Of a DNA stretch of 64,000 bases, positions 8,629-18,613 are shown piece by piece (the first letter of the stretch is position 1; each line of letters starts with the position of its first letter). The position numbers and the translations under genes were made by a program. The DNA is from Phycisphaerales bacterium UBA2421 (GTDB lineage: Bacteria; Planctomycetota; Phycisphaerae; Tepidisphaerales; Tepidisphaeraceae). The notes below the pieces were generated by a model. It saw nothing but the letters and a program-made list of their open reading frames with translations. It made no database searches and was not told where the DNA came from. The DNA lies in NCBI GenBank assembly GCA_002343075.1, contig DDRH01000034.1, forward strand, positions 17,153-81,152. The letters are read 5' to 3'.

Positions 8629-10126
8629 CTCCGGCGCTCGCTGGTTGCGTCGCGCCTTGCCGATTGGTCCGCACCCTTTGGGCGGCGACACGGGCGAATA
8701 CATCGAGTACCTCAACGCGGACCTGCATTTCCGTCGCGACTCTTGCGGTTGCGTCCATGAACTGCTGTGCAACCGAGTCCGCCGGCGCGATCAACACGCG
8801 CGCTTCGGTCCGGTCGCCAAAATGTTGCGCCGCTTCTTCTGGAACAAAGACGCGCACCCCGTCTGCTCCGCTGGATGTGCCATCTAGCACGACCACGCCA
8901 CAATCGAAGTCACCCGCTGTTCCTCGTAGCCTGATCGACACCGGCACGCGCTGCGGAGTCGTCGGCTTGGGGAGTATCATGTAGAGGTCGGAAGGTGCCC
9001 CGACAGAAGCACCATTCCATCTGCTGAAGTTCGGGTCTTGCTTCCAGAGTTGAATGGCGGGCAACTCGCCGTTCCACAACTCGGCCGCTGCAACCGGTTC
9101 CAACGGCTCCGCGGAAGGATGGGACACTTCCAGATCGGTCTGCCATGGCAGCGCAACGGGAATGATGTCATTGGCCCCAAAAAACATCTCAAGCTTCAGG
9201 GTACCTGACGCCGGATAATGGCCAGAGTCGAAGTCGCGCAGCAACGCCGGATCGGCAAAGCACTGCGCACGATCGATCGACCGCATAAAATTCATGTCGC
9301 GCAGGGCTTCGAGCATCAGGTCGGCTGTCGGCTGTCCAAGGATGTTCAGCGTCAGATCGCGCGTCGCCCGGTTTTCATTCACCTGAATGCTGATGCTCAC
9401 TTCTCGAAATCGGACCGAGGGGTCCAGCGGGAGCGAGTCCAGCAGGTAGTGGATCCGAAATGGCACCGGGTCGCCGGCGCGGGAGGGTGCGCGAAACTCA
9501 ACGACGGGCTTCAAAGACTCTTGCAGATAGCTGCGGAGCGCATCAGGCTTCACAGCGCCGGCGGCCGCGGTGGAAAGGTAGAGGTTTCGCCATGCCGTCC
9601 CGATGCGTTGCGGCCGACTGCCCCCTCGTTTCAGGGCCGCGGCTGCAATATCGGATAACTGCTCCTTCGTCAGCTTCTTTGCAGTCACTCGCCGCTGAAA
9701 CTCGGCGAGCGCGGTCAACTCTGTCTCGAGATACCCGCTATGGCTCTCTGCCATAAGCATCCAATGCGGTTTGTAGTTGTCGATGGTTTTGCCGGTGAAA
9801 TGGAAGAGGCCAAAAGTCATCAAAACCGGCCCGCCTAGCGCCAGCGCGAGCAAGCCGTACTTAAGATATGAAGGATGGATTCGCCGACGACCCAGCACAA
9901 TCGCCCGGGGGGCCGATAGATCCGCCCCGCACTCCGGACATTGTAGGACTCCCCGAGGGCGGCGCGAAATGTTGTATTCACACCTGCGACAGTGGCCGTC
10001 AAACCCCAGCCGAGGCACAAACACGCCCAGCGCAGCCGATATCGCCCCGCCGATGCTTAGCAGCCACGCAAAGAACAGGATAAAGTCGGATACGGCCACA
10101 CGCCCTCGCTCATGTAACGCGCACAT
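8600..10126 (-). CDS. Membrane protein with N-terminal zinc ribbon, function unknown
   Basis: A 508-residue protein that I do not recognise as a named family. The order is a first membrane helix (about residues 12-37), a cytosolic zinc ribbon with CRRC and CPECGADL (about residues 46-72), a second helix (about 88-108), then a large extracytoplasmic domain of about 390 residues. The ribbon between two helices suggests a metal-binding sensor or scaffold. The large C-terminal domain is beta-rich in appearance and has no motif I can name. The 3' end overlaps the glycosidase gene tail to tail. A GTG-initiated start about 10 codons downstream is also possible. Confidence 0.7.
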   Translation of the reverse strand: MCALHERGRVAVSDFILFFAWLLSIGGAISAALGVFVPRLGFDGHCRRCEYNISRRPRGVLQCPECGADLSAPRAIVLGRRRIHPSYLKYGLLALALGGPVLMTFGLFHFTGKTIDNYKPHWMLMAESHSGYLETELTALAEFQRRVTAKKLTKEQLSDIAAAALKRGGSRPQRIGTAWRNLYLSTAAAGAVKPDALRSYLQESLKPVVEFRAPSRAGDPVPFRIHYLLDSLPLDPSVRFREVSISIQVNENRATRDLTLNILGQPTADLMLEALRDMNFMRSIDRAQCFADPALLRDFDSGHYPASGTLKLEMFFGANDIIPVALPWQTDLEVSHPSAEPLEPVAAAELWNGELPAIQLWKQDPNFSRWNGASVGAPSDLYMILPKPTTPQRVPVSIRLRGTAGDFDCGVVVLDGTSSGADGVRVFVPEEAAQHFGDRTEARVLIAPADSVAQQFMDATARVATEMQVRVEVLDVFARVAAQRVRTNRQGATQPASAGATGRPVDKP

Positions 10127-10203
10127 GGAACAGGAGAGACTACTCTATCCGAACGCGCCTCAGAATCGATCACAATTCACTAAATTCGCATAAGATACTG
10201 ACG

Positions 10204-10965
10204 TTGACTTCCGAGACCGCCCAAGCCCCGTCGCCGACATTTCGTCAACTCGTTGCGCCATCACTGCTTGCACTGGCACGGGTGCGCGTGCCCTTTGTGA
10301 TGGTGCTTGTCTGCGGACTGGGCTTTGTCGTGAGCTATTACCATGTGCCGGCGGTCACGCGCGCCTGTGAATCGATCGCAGCGGTCAAGCAGCAGTTCGG
10401 CTACGCGTTTAGCGCCGTCGGCGGGCTGGTTGCAGGCGTGGTCGTTCCGGAAATGTTCAAACGCCTCACCCTCCGCGAGCATCGCCTGTCGCACCGGCTT
10501 GGCGAGCTTGCGATGGACTCGATTTACTTCATTTTCATGGCGGTGCTAGTCGACGGATTCTATCGCATCCTCAGCGCAGTATTCGGATCGCATGCCGACG
10601 TTCAGACCGTCCTGATGAAGACGATGATTGACCAGTTTATCTTCACGCCGACACTGGGCACGGGCATCGCGGCAGTCTATTTTCCGCTTCGCAAGTGCGG
10701 ATGGAACTTTCGCAGCGTGTTTCGTGGAATCGGCCCGCGGTGGTATGTCCGCACCGTCCTGCCTGTGCTGCTGCCGGCATGGGTCTTCTGGCTCCCGGCG
10801 GTCGCGCTGACCTACTCATTGCCGGGCCTGCTGCAAATGCCCTTCAGCCTGTGTGCAACGGCGGCGTGGAGTCTGCTGCTTGTTGTCATCGCGCGATCGC
10901 CCCTCCACCCGGCGCTTTCACCAAAAGTGAAAGATGATTTGCACGCCGCAACGCACAGTCATTAG
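10204..10965 (+). CDS. Mpv17/PMP22-like integral membrane protein
   Basis: A 253-residue membrane protein starting at TTG, the only start consistent with the open frame. It has about six hydrophobic segments. The C-terminal half resembles the Mpv17/PMP22 family, best known from peroxisomes and mitochondria: LVDGFYRIL, then MIDQFIFTP (D-Q-x-x-x-x-P), then a W-x-P-x-x-x-x-x-Y/F-x-x-P helix pair (FWLPAVALTYSLP) and a late Trp (AAWSLLL). Family membership is by motif pattern only. Eukaryotic members are thought to form membrane channels; the bacterial role is unknown. It lies 24 nt upstream of the P450 gene on the same strand. Confidence 0.6.
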   Translation: MTSETAQAPSPTFRQLVAPSLLALARVRVPFVMVLVCGLGFVVSYYHVPAVTRACESIAAVKQQFGYAFSAVGGLVAGVVVPEMFKRLTLREHRLSHRLGELAMDSIYFIFMAVLVDGFYRILSAVFGSHADVQTVLMKTMIDQFIFTPTLGTGIAAVYFPLRKCGWNFRSVFRGIGPRWYVRTVLPVLLPAWVFWLPAVALTYSLPGLLQMPFSLCATAAWSLLLVVIARSPLHPALSPKVKDDLHAATHSH

Positions 10966-10989
10966 CTCACCGATCCTACAATCGCGGCA

Positions 10990-12381
10990 ATGACCGATCG
11001 CGCAGCCAATCCACCCGCCCGCGCCCCACTCGCACCGGGCGCGCCGTTCATCGGCCTGGCCGCGCGCATGCGAGCCCGCCCGCTGCAAACACTTGAACAG
11101 GCATTTCGTGATACCGGAGACGGCGAAGCGGTCTTCATCCGACTCGGGCCGTACAAAGCGACCATCTTCCGCCACCCCGATCTGATCAAACGCATCTTTG
11201 TCGATAACGCCGCCAACTACACCAAGCAGACCCGAGGCTATCTCAAGGCGAGGCTGGTGCTGGGCGATGGCCTGGTGACCAGCGAGGGCGAACTCTGGCA
11301 GCGGCAACGGCGGATCGCCACACCGGCGTTTCATAGACAGCGCATCGCAGCATTTGCGGAGATTATGGTCAGCGCCACTGAAAAGATGACCGGAACCTGG
11401 GCGTCGCAATGCGAACCGGCCAATGGCACCACCATCGACATCTTCCGCGAACTGATGAATGTCACGCTGCATATTGCGGTGCAGACCCTCATCGGCATCC
11501 CCGCCGGGAAAGAACTGGATGACGTCAGCGCCGCCGTCACCGAAGTGCTGGAACGCACCAACGACATCATCACCAATCCGCTGTCACTGCCGCTCTGGTT
11601 TCCACTGCCAAAGTATGCGCGTTTCAAGTCTTCGCTGCGCGTGCTGGATGAGTTTGTCTACTCCGCAATAGAGTCCAAGCGCCGTAAACCTGCGGCAACT
11701 GAATCGGCCGACTTGCTCTCGATGCTATTAGCGGCCCGCGATGAGCAGACCGGCGAGGGAATGAGCGATCGACAATTGCGCGACGAAGCCGTCACCATCC
11801 TCATCGCTGGACACGAGACCACCGCCAATGCGCTTTCGTGGGCAATCTGGCTGCTTGGGGAGCATCCGGACATGCAGCAACGTGCGTTTGAAGAGGTTTC
11901 GGCCGTCATTGGCAAACGCTCGGCGGGGATTGAACATCTGCCGGCGCTGAAGTTCACACGCGCAGTAGCCGAGGAAGCGATGCGACTCTATCCACCCGCG
12001 TGGATGATCGGGCGGCGGGCGATCTGCGACGACACGATCGGGCCGTACACCATTCGCGCCGACGAGTTTGCGCTGATCAGTCCCTATCTCACGCATCGTC
12101 ACCCGGGACTGTGGGACGATCCGGCGAAGTTTGACCCGGGTCGCTTCCTCGACGGCCGGAGCGAACGACTGCCGAAGTTTGCCTACATGCCCTTCGGCGG
12201 CGGGATGCGGTTCTGTATCGGCGCTAGTTTTGCAATGATCCAAGCCACCCTCATGCTGGCGACCATGATCCGGCGAGTCTGCTTTGAACGCGTCACCGAG
12301 CAGCACGTCGAGCCTTACGCAATGATCACGTTACGACCAAAACACGGAATTTTGATGCAGGCCCAGCCGAGAAAAATGTGA
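10990..12381 (+). CDS. Cytochrome P450
   Basis: A 463-residue bacterial P450. Visible motifs are the I-helix LIAGHETTANAL (oxygen-binding Thr), the K-helix ExxR in EEAMRLYPP, the PxRF-like PGRFLDGRS, and the heme loop PFGGGMRFCIGASFAM with the axial thiolate Cys409. The N-terminus has no membrane anchor, so it should be soluble and use separate redox partners; no ferredoxin or reductase gene is adjacent. The sequence style (LFVDNAANYTK near the N-terminus, heme loop with GGGMRFCIG) resembles bacterial P450s related to eukaryotic class II enzymes rather than camphor-type ones. The substrate cannot be predicted. Confidence 0.95.
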   Translation: MTDRAANPPARAPLAPGAPFIGLAARMRARPLQTLEQAFRDTGDGEAVFIRLGPYKATIFRHPDLIKRIFVDNAANYTKQTRGYLKARLVLGDGLVTSEGELWQRQRRIATPAFHRQRIAAFAEIMVSATEKMTGTWASQCEPANGTTIDIFRELMNVTLHIAVQTLIGIPAGKELDDVSAAVTEVLERTNDIITNPLSLPLWFPLPKYARFKSSLRVLDEFVYSAIESKRRKPAATESADLLSMLLAARDEQTGEGMSDRQLRDEAVTILIAGHETTANALSWAIWLLGEHPDMQQRAFEEVSAVIGKRSAGIEHLPALKFTRAVAEEAMRLYPPAWMIGRRAICDDTIGPYTIRADEFALISPYLTHRHPGLWDDPAKFDPGRFLDGRSERLPKFAYMPFGGGMRFCIGASFAMIQATLMLATMIRRVCFERVTEQHVEPYAMITLRPKHGILMQAQPRKM

Positions 12382-12661
12382 GCGCGCTGCGCTTTGCGCA
12401 TTCGTCTGGCGCAACACGGGGGGTGGTTAGGGCGAGACTTTTGGCAGCCTCTACGGGCGCAGCGGAGTTGCAGAACGACGGTTGCCGCAACCTTGTGTGG
12501 GCCGAACCACACCGCTGTAGCCTCGTCGAAAGCAAAGTGTCGCCGCCAGGTAGGAAAAATAGCGAGGCTGTGAGGTCATCGGTCGGGCGTTCCGCGCAAG
12601 AGTTGAAAACCCCGGCGAGCTATCGATGATGCGTCTTTCGACTTTTTTTGAAAGGAAACCC

Positions 12662-13144
12662 ATGTCCAAGAGTTATGCAGCCGCACCCGCGATGTCGATC
12701 GACCCGAAGAAGTCCTACACCGCGACGTTCGAGACCACCCGCGGGAACGTTGTCGTGCAATTGTTCGCCGACCGCGCGCCCGTGACGGTCAACAACTTTG
12801 TGTTTCTCGCGAAGGATGGCTTCTACAACGGCACCAAGTTTCATCGCGTGATTGCCGACTTCATGGTGCAAGGCGGCGACCCCCAAGGCACCGGCACCGG
12901 CGGGCCTGGATACAAGTGGCCCGACGAGAAAGCCGCCCTGGGCATCAAGCACCAGAAAGGCAGCCTGAGCATGGCCAACGCCGGGCCAAACACCAACGGC
13001 AGCCAGTTTTTTATCACGCACATTGTCACCGACTGGCTTGACGGCAAGCACGCGGTTTTCGGGCAGGTGACAAAGGGCCAGGAAGTGGTGGACGCAGTAA
13101 AGCAAGGCGACGTGCTCAACTCCGTGACCGTCGCAGAGGCCTAA
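12662..13144 (+). CDS. Cyclophilin-type peptidyl-prolyl cis-trans isomerase
   Basis: A 160-residue single-domain cyclophilin accelerating prolyl isomerisation in folding proteins. Conserved pieces are [27 protein letters not shown] with the catalytic Arg, [20 protein letters not shown], and [12 protein letters not shown]. The start is placed at ATG 12662 because AAGGA lies 5 nt before it. A longer in-frame start at 12626 would add twelve residues with no ribosome site. No signal peptide is seen, so it is probably cytosolic. The preceding 280 bases hold no gene that I can support. Confidence 0.95.
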   Translation: MSKSYAAAPAMSIDPKKSYTATFETTRGNVVVQLFADRAPVTVNNFVFLAKDGFYNGTKFHRVIADFMVQGGDPQGTGTGGPGYKWPDEKAALGIKHQKGSLSMANAGPNTNGSQFFITHIVTDWLDGKHAVFGQVTKGQEVVDAVKQGDVLNSVTVAEA

Positions 13145-13245
13145 CTGCCCTTTCGCCGGAGATCAACACATTTGAACGCGAGGCGATTGCGCCGCATCGG
13201 CTATTCTTCGCTGTTACCCCGCACGCGGATTCGGAGAGAGCAATC

Positions 13246-14748
13246 ATGCCGCTGCATGACACCATTGACGCGTCGAACGCAATCTTGCATGCCCCGTCGT
13301 GGAAGCGACTCTCAGGCACGTTTCAGACTCGCAGCGTCGTCGCGGGCGTGCTCATCTGTGTTCATCTCTGGCTGGCGAACTCCCTGGCCGCCCAGTCGCC
13401 ATCAACCGAGATTCCGCGCGCGGAACTCGCAGTCCTGTACCAAACCGAGCTGAAGGATCGGTATGACGAGTCGAAACTCGACCAACTGCTCGTCACCCAC
13501 CGACTGCTGGAACAGTTTTTTGCAGAGCGCAGTTCGGGCAAGCGAATGGAGATTCTCCAGCAACTGGAGCAGGGGCCAGTCGATCCGATCACGCTTGGCC
13601 GCATGTGTCGTATCCGTCTTCACTGGCCCGATTTGCCCGGTGGGGTCTACTATGTTTCGGAGCGGGTCGGCCCGCACACAGTCGCCTACTTCCTCGGCCT
13701 GCCGGAGGGGTACACACGTGCGAAGGCGTGGCCGCTCGTGGTTCGGCTCCCACCGACCGATGCATTTGCGCGCCAGCCCGCTCCCGACCAACAGGAGGTG
13801 GCGCGCATTTATACCGGCTGGCTGAACGAAGAAATCAAGCAGCACACCGATGCGGTCGTCTTGATGCCGCTGATGAATTTTGACCACCTGTTTGGCCCCA
13901 GCTACGCCGGCGTGAATGCGGTCATGCAGCCAGTTTTCCACGCTGCCGAGCGTGCCAACATCGATCCCGCGCGCGTTCATCTCATCGGCCACAGCGCCGG
14001 CGGGCATGCGGCGTGGAACCTTGCCTTGCATTACCCGACCTATTTCGCCTCCTTCAATGCCCTGGCAGGTTCAGCAAAAAATGAGTTCCAGCGCGTCCGG
14101 CTGAAGATTCTTCGAAACACGTGGCCAATCGTCTGGCACGATGCGGATGATGAGCTGATCAAGGTCGATATGTCCCGTCAGATCGTGCGCGCGCTTCGTG
14201 CGCAAAAGGTCGATGTGGATTACGAGGAAACAAAAGGCCTCGGCCACCGCCCGCCGATGCAGTTGGTTGACAAGATGTATGCCAAGCTCCGCAAGCGCGT
14301 GCGATCGCTCTACCCGGCCGAGGTGACCATTCAATCCAACCGGCTCGATCCGATCTACAACCGAGCCGATTGGCTGCAGATAGACCAACCCACGCGCGCC
14401 GGCGACGATCAACCCGTCTTCTTCACCAGAGGAACGGAAAAAATCGTGCTGCAGACCGGTGTCTGGTCGGCAACGGCGGTCATCAAGCCTCGAAACCAGA
14501 TTGAAGTAAGGACCGACAACGTCGAGCTGCTGCGGCTTTTCTTGAACGAACAGATGCTCGATTTTGATCGCGCCATGAGTGTGAGAGTGAATGGCCGCGT
14601 GTGCTTCGAGGGGTTCGCCCGGCCGAATGTGGCAACGTTGTTGAATGATCAACTTTTCATGGGGCGCGGGTGGCGAAGTTTTCCCGCGGTTATCGAGCTT
14701 GATCTTGCTCCTCGTGCTGCCACCCGGCCAAGCGAAGAGCCAAAATAG
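13246..14748 (+). CDS. Secreted alpha/beta-hydrolase (esterase/depolymerase-like)
   Basis: A 500-residue protein with an internal signal-like helix (about residues 30-50, ending NSLAAQ) after a 29-residue polar N-terminus, then a helical segment (55-110) and a hydrolase domain. The nucleophile elbow is HLIGHSAGGHAAW (Ser250). The candidate acid is in WHDADDELI and the catalytic His in GLGHRPP, completing a plausible triad. The last 130 residues (after RSLYP) form an extra beta-rich domain resembling those of planctomycete surface esterases. GAGAG lies 5 nt before the start. The substrate is unknown; feruloyl esterase- or PHB depolymerase-like activity is possible. Confidence 0.75.
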   Translation: MPLHDTIDASNAILHAPSWKRLSGTFQTRSVVAGVLICVHLWLANSLAAQSPSTEIPRAELAVLYQTELKDRYDESKLDQLLVTHRLLEQFFAERSSGKRMEILQQLEQGPVDPITLGRMCRIRLHWPDLPGGVYYVSERVGPHTVAYFLGLPEGYTRAKAWPLVVRLPPTDAFARQPAPDQQEVARIYTGWLNEEIKQHTDAVVLMPLMNFDHLFGPSYAGVNAVMQPVFHAAERANIDPARVHLIGHSAGGHAAWNLALHYPTYFASFNALAGSAKNEFQRVRLKILRNTWPIVWHDADDELIKVDMSRQIVRALRAQKVDVDYEETKGLGHRPPMQLVDKMYAKLRKRVRSLYPAEVTIQSNRLDPIYNRADWLQIDQPTRAGDDQPVFFTRGTEKIVLQTGVWSATAVIKPRNQIEVRTDNVELLRLFLNEQMLDFDRAMSVRVNGRVCFEGFARPNVATLLNDQLFMGRGWRSFPAVIELDLAPRAATRPSEEPK

Positions 14749-14838
14749 CGTTAGGCCGGGTGTCCACCGATTTTCTATACCCCCGCATCCCCGCCTATCA
14801 TTGAAGCGATTCGAGTTTACGCATCCGGAGACTGATAA

Positions 14839-16302
14839 ATGCAAAGACTGACCTTCATCATGCTTGCCGTCGCAGTGCTCACGCCCGTGGCCCGGGCGCA
14901 GAATGCCGGCGTCGAGCAGTTGTACAGCAACAACTGCATGAGCTGTCATGGCAACCGCGGTCAGGGCGGCGGCGCGGGCACGCGGACGCTGCTCACCGAT
15001 GAACTTTTCAAACAGGAGCACGACCGCCGCTTCTTCGACGCCATCAAGCAGGGCCTGCCCGACAGCGGGATGGAGGCCTTCGGCGAAACGCTCGACGATG
15101 CGCAAGTCTGGGGACTGGTCGGCTACATTCGCGAGTTACAATATCGCGCGTATCGCGCGCGTGTCGGCAGCCTTCGCCCCGACGGCACCGGCGTTTTTCA
15201 AACGCAACACCACGCGTATCGAGTGGAAAAGGTGATCGAACGCGGACTCGACACACCCTGGTCTGTCGATTTTCTACCCGATGGAAGGATGCTGGTGGCC
15301 GATCGGCCCGGCGAGTTGCGCATTCACTCGACCGGAAAGCCAGGCGGCGCGCTGTCCAAGCCTATCGTCGGCACGCCGAAGGTTCGCAATCAGGGGCAAG
15401 GTGGGCTGATGGAGGTGACCGTTCATCCGGACTATTCCCGCAACGGCTGGATCTATCTCGCGTACTCGCACGCGATCGATGGCAACGGAATGACGAGAAT
15501 CGTCCGTGGAAAACTCAGCGAGGCGGCGGGCGGGCTGAAGTGGACTGATGAGCAAGTCATCTTCCAGGCAAGACCCGAGCATTACTCCCGCGGCGACCTT
15601 CATTTCGGCTGCCGCATTGTGTTTGATCCGAATGATCCAAGCATCTTGTTCTTCTGCATTGGCGAACGGGGTCGGGGCGAGCTTGCGCAGGATCTCAGCC
15701 GGCCCAACGGCAAGGTGTTTCGCATCAAGGATGATGGGAGCATTCCGCCGGGCAACCCGTTTGCTGATCGAAATGACGCATGTGCAGCCGTCTGGTCGTA
15801 CGGACATCGCAATCCCCAGGGCCTGGTGTTCGACCTCGATGGCAACTTCTGGGACACCGAGCACGGCCCGCGCGGCGGCGACGAACTGAACCTGATCCTG
15901 CCGGCCCGCAACTACGGCTGGCCGCTCGTCAGCTTCGGCTTCAACTACAACGGCCGGCCTCTCGTTTCGCCATGGCCGGAGAAGCCCGCAGCGGCCACCG
16001 ATCCGGTCGTGGACGGCGCACTGGTCATGCCGGTGCTACGCTGGTCGCCGTCCATCGCCGCCTGCGGGCTGGACGTAGCCCGCGGAGAGGCATTCAGCAA
16101 CTGGGCCGGCGATCTCTTTGCAGGCGGCTTGGCGGGCGAGACGGTGCAGCGGTTGCGGATCAAAGCGCACCAAGTGGTTGAACAAGAAGAGATTGTCCAC
16201 GGTATGGGCCGAGTGCGCGATGTTGTCTGCGCGCCCGATGGAACGCTCTACATCGTCCTCAATGGTCCGGATGCGGTGATTCGACTCGTGCCTGCGAAAT
16301 GA
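14839..16302 (+). CDS. Cytochrome c fused to a PQQ-dependent sugar dehydrogenase
   Basis: A 487-residue exported protein: signal peptide (residues 1-20, ending PVARA), a class I cytochrome c domain with the heme site C33-M-S-C36-H37, then from about residue 130 a six-bladed beta-propeller of the soluble aldose sugar dehydrogenase (YliI/GDH-B) type. Propeller signatures include [61 protein letters not shown] and [12 protein letters not shown]. The enzyme would oxidise a sugar in the periplasm and pass electrons straight to its own heme. The heme domain is at the N-terminus, whereas in many dehydrogenases it is C-terminal or separate. Its stop overlaps the next gene by 4 nt. Confidence 0.88.
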   Translation: MQRLTFIMLAVAVLTPVARAQNAGVEQLYSNNCMSCHGNRGQGGGAGTRTLLTDELFKQEHDRRFFDAIKQGLPDSGMEAFGETLDDAQVWGLVGYIRELQYRAYRARVGSLRPDGTGVFQTQHHAYRVEKVIERGLDTPWSVDFLPDGRMLVADRPGELRIHSTGKPGGALSKPIVGTPKVRNQGQGGLMEVTVHPDYSRNGWIYLAYSHAIDGNGMTRIVRGKLSEAAGGLKWTDEQVIFQARPEHYSRGDLHFGCRIVFDPNDPSILFFCIGERGRGELAQDLSRPNGKVFRIKDDGSIPPGNPFADRNDACAAVWSYGHRNPQGLVFDLDGNFWDTEHGPRGGDELNLILPARNYGWPLVSFGFNYNGRPLVSPWPEKPAAATDPVVDGALVMPVLRWSPSIAACGLDVARGEAFSNWAGDLFAGGLAGETVQRLRIKAHQVVEQEEIVHGMGRVRDVVCAPDGTLYIVLNGPDAVIRLVPAK

Positions 16303-17045
16303 GCCACGACATTGCGGCAAATCATCGCCGAACGAGGGCGTTCACGCTGGTCGAACTGCTCGTGGTGATCGGCATTGTTGCGATTCTGATTGCAGCACTT
16401 CTACCGGCGCTCGGTAAGGCCCGGCAGGCGGCCGACCGCACGGCCTGCCTGAACAACCTCCGGCAGGTTCACAAGGCATTTTTGCTGTACGCGATGAACC
16501 ATGACGGGCAGGTGCCGATCGGTTATCGCACCGCGTCAAAACAGTTTAACAGTATGATCTACAGCACCACCGCTGGCGGGCGGTGGGTGTTGTTCGGGCT
16601 GCTCTTCGATGCCGGACTGTTCCCTACGCAGCGCGTGCTTTTCTGCCCTGCGGAGGGCAATCCCAAGTTTCAGTTTGCTACACCGGATAACCCATGGCCC
16701 GAGCGTGCGAATGCACCGACGAAAAACATCCAAGCCGGATACGCGGCGCGACCCGACGTTGCGATTCCCGATGATCTGTCGGCACCGGGTACTTTCACCA
16801 ACCTCCCAAAGCTCGAGCGGTTCAAGAGCCGGGCCATCTTCGCAGATTTAACCGCTGCGAGGAATCGCGTTCTGTCACGTCATCAAACCGGTCTCAATGC
16901 CCTATACGCCGACGGTTCTGCCCGCTGGGTGGGGTTGAAGGCGATCGATCACCCCGAACCCGCATGGCCCGAACCGACCTTCCCGCCAACGGCGGCGTTC
17001 AACGAAACAATCGACGCGATATGGCGGGGAATCGATGGGGGTTAG
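16299..17045 (+). CDS. Planctomycete-type pseudopilin (N-terminal cleavage/methylation domain, H-X9-DG tail)
   Basis: A 248-residue protein with a prepilin peptidase signature, [20 protein letters not shown], where cleavage precedes FTLVE and the Phe is methylated. It continues into [20 protein letters not shown], typical of the large planctomycete pseudopilin-like family. The C-terminal part carries the H-X9-DG element in [17 protein letters not shown]. Such proteins are exported through type II secretion or type IV pilus-like machines and are present in many copies in these genomes. The start overlaps the preceding dehydrogenase by ATGA, so the two are translationally coupled. Confidence 0.92.
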   Translation: MSHDIAANHRRTRAFTLVELLVVIGIVAILIAALLPALGKARQAADRTACLNNLRQVHKAFLLYAMNHDGQVPIGYRTASKQFNSMIYSTTAGGRWVLFGLLFDAGLFPTQRVLFCPAEGNPKFQFATPDNPWPERANAPTKNIQAGYAARPDVAIPDDLSAPGTFTNLPKLERFKSRAIFADLTAARNRVLSRHQTGLNALYADGSARWVGLKAIDHPEPAWPEPTFPPTAAFNETIDAIWRGIDGG

Positions 17046-17101
17046 AACCGGCGTGCGACCAGCAATCCGTGAAATGTGATGCTCTTCGTCCCGCAGTGTT
17101 G

Positions 17102-18511
17102 TCAAAAATCGGCCTGCTTCGGCGCGCGGGGGTAGGGGATGACGTCGCGAATGTTTGCCATTCCCGTGGCATAGATGATCGTTCGCTCAAAGCCCAGCCC
17201 AAATCCCGCATGGGGCACTGTGCCGTAGCGGCGGAGGTCGCGGTACCACCAGTAGTCCTTGGGGTTGAGATGCATCTCGATCATCCGGGCATCGAGCACA
17301 TCCAGCCGCTCTTCCCGCTGGCTTCCTCCGATGATTTCGCCGATGCCAGGCGCGAGGACGTCCATCGCGGCAACGGTCTTGCCGTCGTCATTCAGGCGCA
17401 TGTAGAACGCCTTGATATCCTTGGGATAGTTCATGACCACAACGGGCCGGCCAACGTGCTTTTCAGTCAGATACCGCTCGTGCTCGCTTTGCATGTCGAT
17501 GCCCCACTTCACCGGATACTCAAACTTTTCACCCTTGGCGATGGCGGCTTCGAGAATCTTGATCGCTTCTGAATAGTCCATCCGCTCAAAACTGGCGTTG
17601 ACAAACTTCTCGACGCGATTGATGCAGTCCTTATCAATCCGTTCGGCAAAAAACTTCATGTCATCCTGACGCTCGTTGAGAACTGCCTGAAAAATATACT
17701 TGAGGAACGCCTCGGCAAGATCGGCATCGGCACGCAGGTCGGCGAATGCAATCTCAGGCTCGATCATCCAGAATTCGGCCAGGTGTCGGCTGGTATTGCT
17801 GTTCTCGGCGCGAAATGTGGGGCCGAAGGTATAGACCTTGCTCAAAGCCATTGCGTAGGTCTCAACGTTCAGTTGCCCACTGACGGTGAGATACGACTGT
17901 TTGCCGAAGAAATCGTGCGAGAAATCCACCTTGCCATCCGCGGTGCGCGGCATGTTGGCCAGGTCGAGCGTGCTGACCTTGAACATCGCGCCGGCACCTT
18001 CGCAGTCGCTGGCTGTGATGATGGGTGTGTGAATCCACAGAAAGCCGTTGTCGTGAAAAAATCGGTGAATCGCCTGCGCCAGGCAATGCCTCACGCGCGT
18101 GACCGCCCCAAAGGTGTTGGTCCGCGGGCGCAAATGTGCCACTTCGCGGAGGTATTCCATCGTGTGCGGCTTCGGCTGGATGGGGTAGGTCTCCGGGTCA
18201 TCGACAAAACCATGCACCTTGACTTCCGTCGCCTGAATTTCAAACGACTGCCCCTTTCCCTGCGAAGCAACCAGCGTGCCGGTAATGCCCACCGAACAGC
18301 CTGCGGTCAGCTTGATGACTTCAGATTGATAGTTCGCAATCTTGCCGTCAACAACCGCCTGAATGTTATCGAAGCAGCTTCCATCATTGATTGCCACGAA
18401 GCTGAAGCCGCCCTTGCTATCGCGGCGGGTGCGAACCCAGCCCTGCAACGTAACCTGTTCGCCAGCGCCGGGCTTGCCGGACAACGCATCGCTCACCGAG
18501 ACAACAGCCAT
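17102..18511 (-). CDS. asnS: Asparaginyl-tRNA synthetase
   Basis: A 469-residue class IIb aminoacyl-tRNA synthetase charging tRNA-Asn. An N-terminal OB-fold anticodon-binding domain (about residues 10-110, beginning [15 protein letters not shown]) is followed by the class II core. Motif 2 is [20 protein letters not shown] and motif 3 is [23 protein letters not shown] and the [13 protein letters not shown] segment are typical of AsnRS rather than AspRS. Length and motif spacing are normal. It is convergent with the pseudopilin gene. Confidence 0.96.
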   Translation of the reverse strand: MAVVSVSDALSGKPGAGEQVTLQGWVRTRRDSKGGFSFVAINDGSCFDNIQAVVDGKIANYQSEVIKLTAGCSVGITGTLVASQGKGQSFEIQATEVKVHGFVDDPETYPIQPKPHTMEYLREVAHLRPRTNTFGAVTRVRHCLAQAIHRFFHDNGFLWIHTPIITASDCEGAGAMFKVSTLDLANMPRTADGKVDFSHDFFGKQSYLTVSGQLNVETYAMALSKVYTFGPTFRAENSNTSRHLAEFWMIEPEIAFADLRADADLAEAFLKYIFQAVLNERQDDMKFFAERIDKDCINRVEKFVNASFERMDYSEAIKILEAAIAKGEKFEYPVKWGIDMQSEHERYLTEKHVGRPVVVMNYPKDIKAFYMRLNDDGKTVAAMDVLAPGIGEIIGGSQREERLDVLDARMIEMHLNPKDYWWYRDLRRYGTVPHAGFGLGFERTIIYATGMANIRDVIPYPRAPKQADF

Positions 18512-18613
18512 ACTTCCCTTTCCGTAGAGTTCGTCCGACGGATTATGGCGAAATGCGCCGCCGAGTCACCCTCCGGGAAACGATCGGCGTGATGAGCACG
18601 GACTGTAAGCAGG

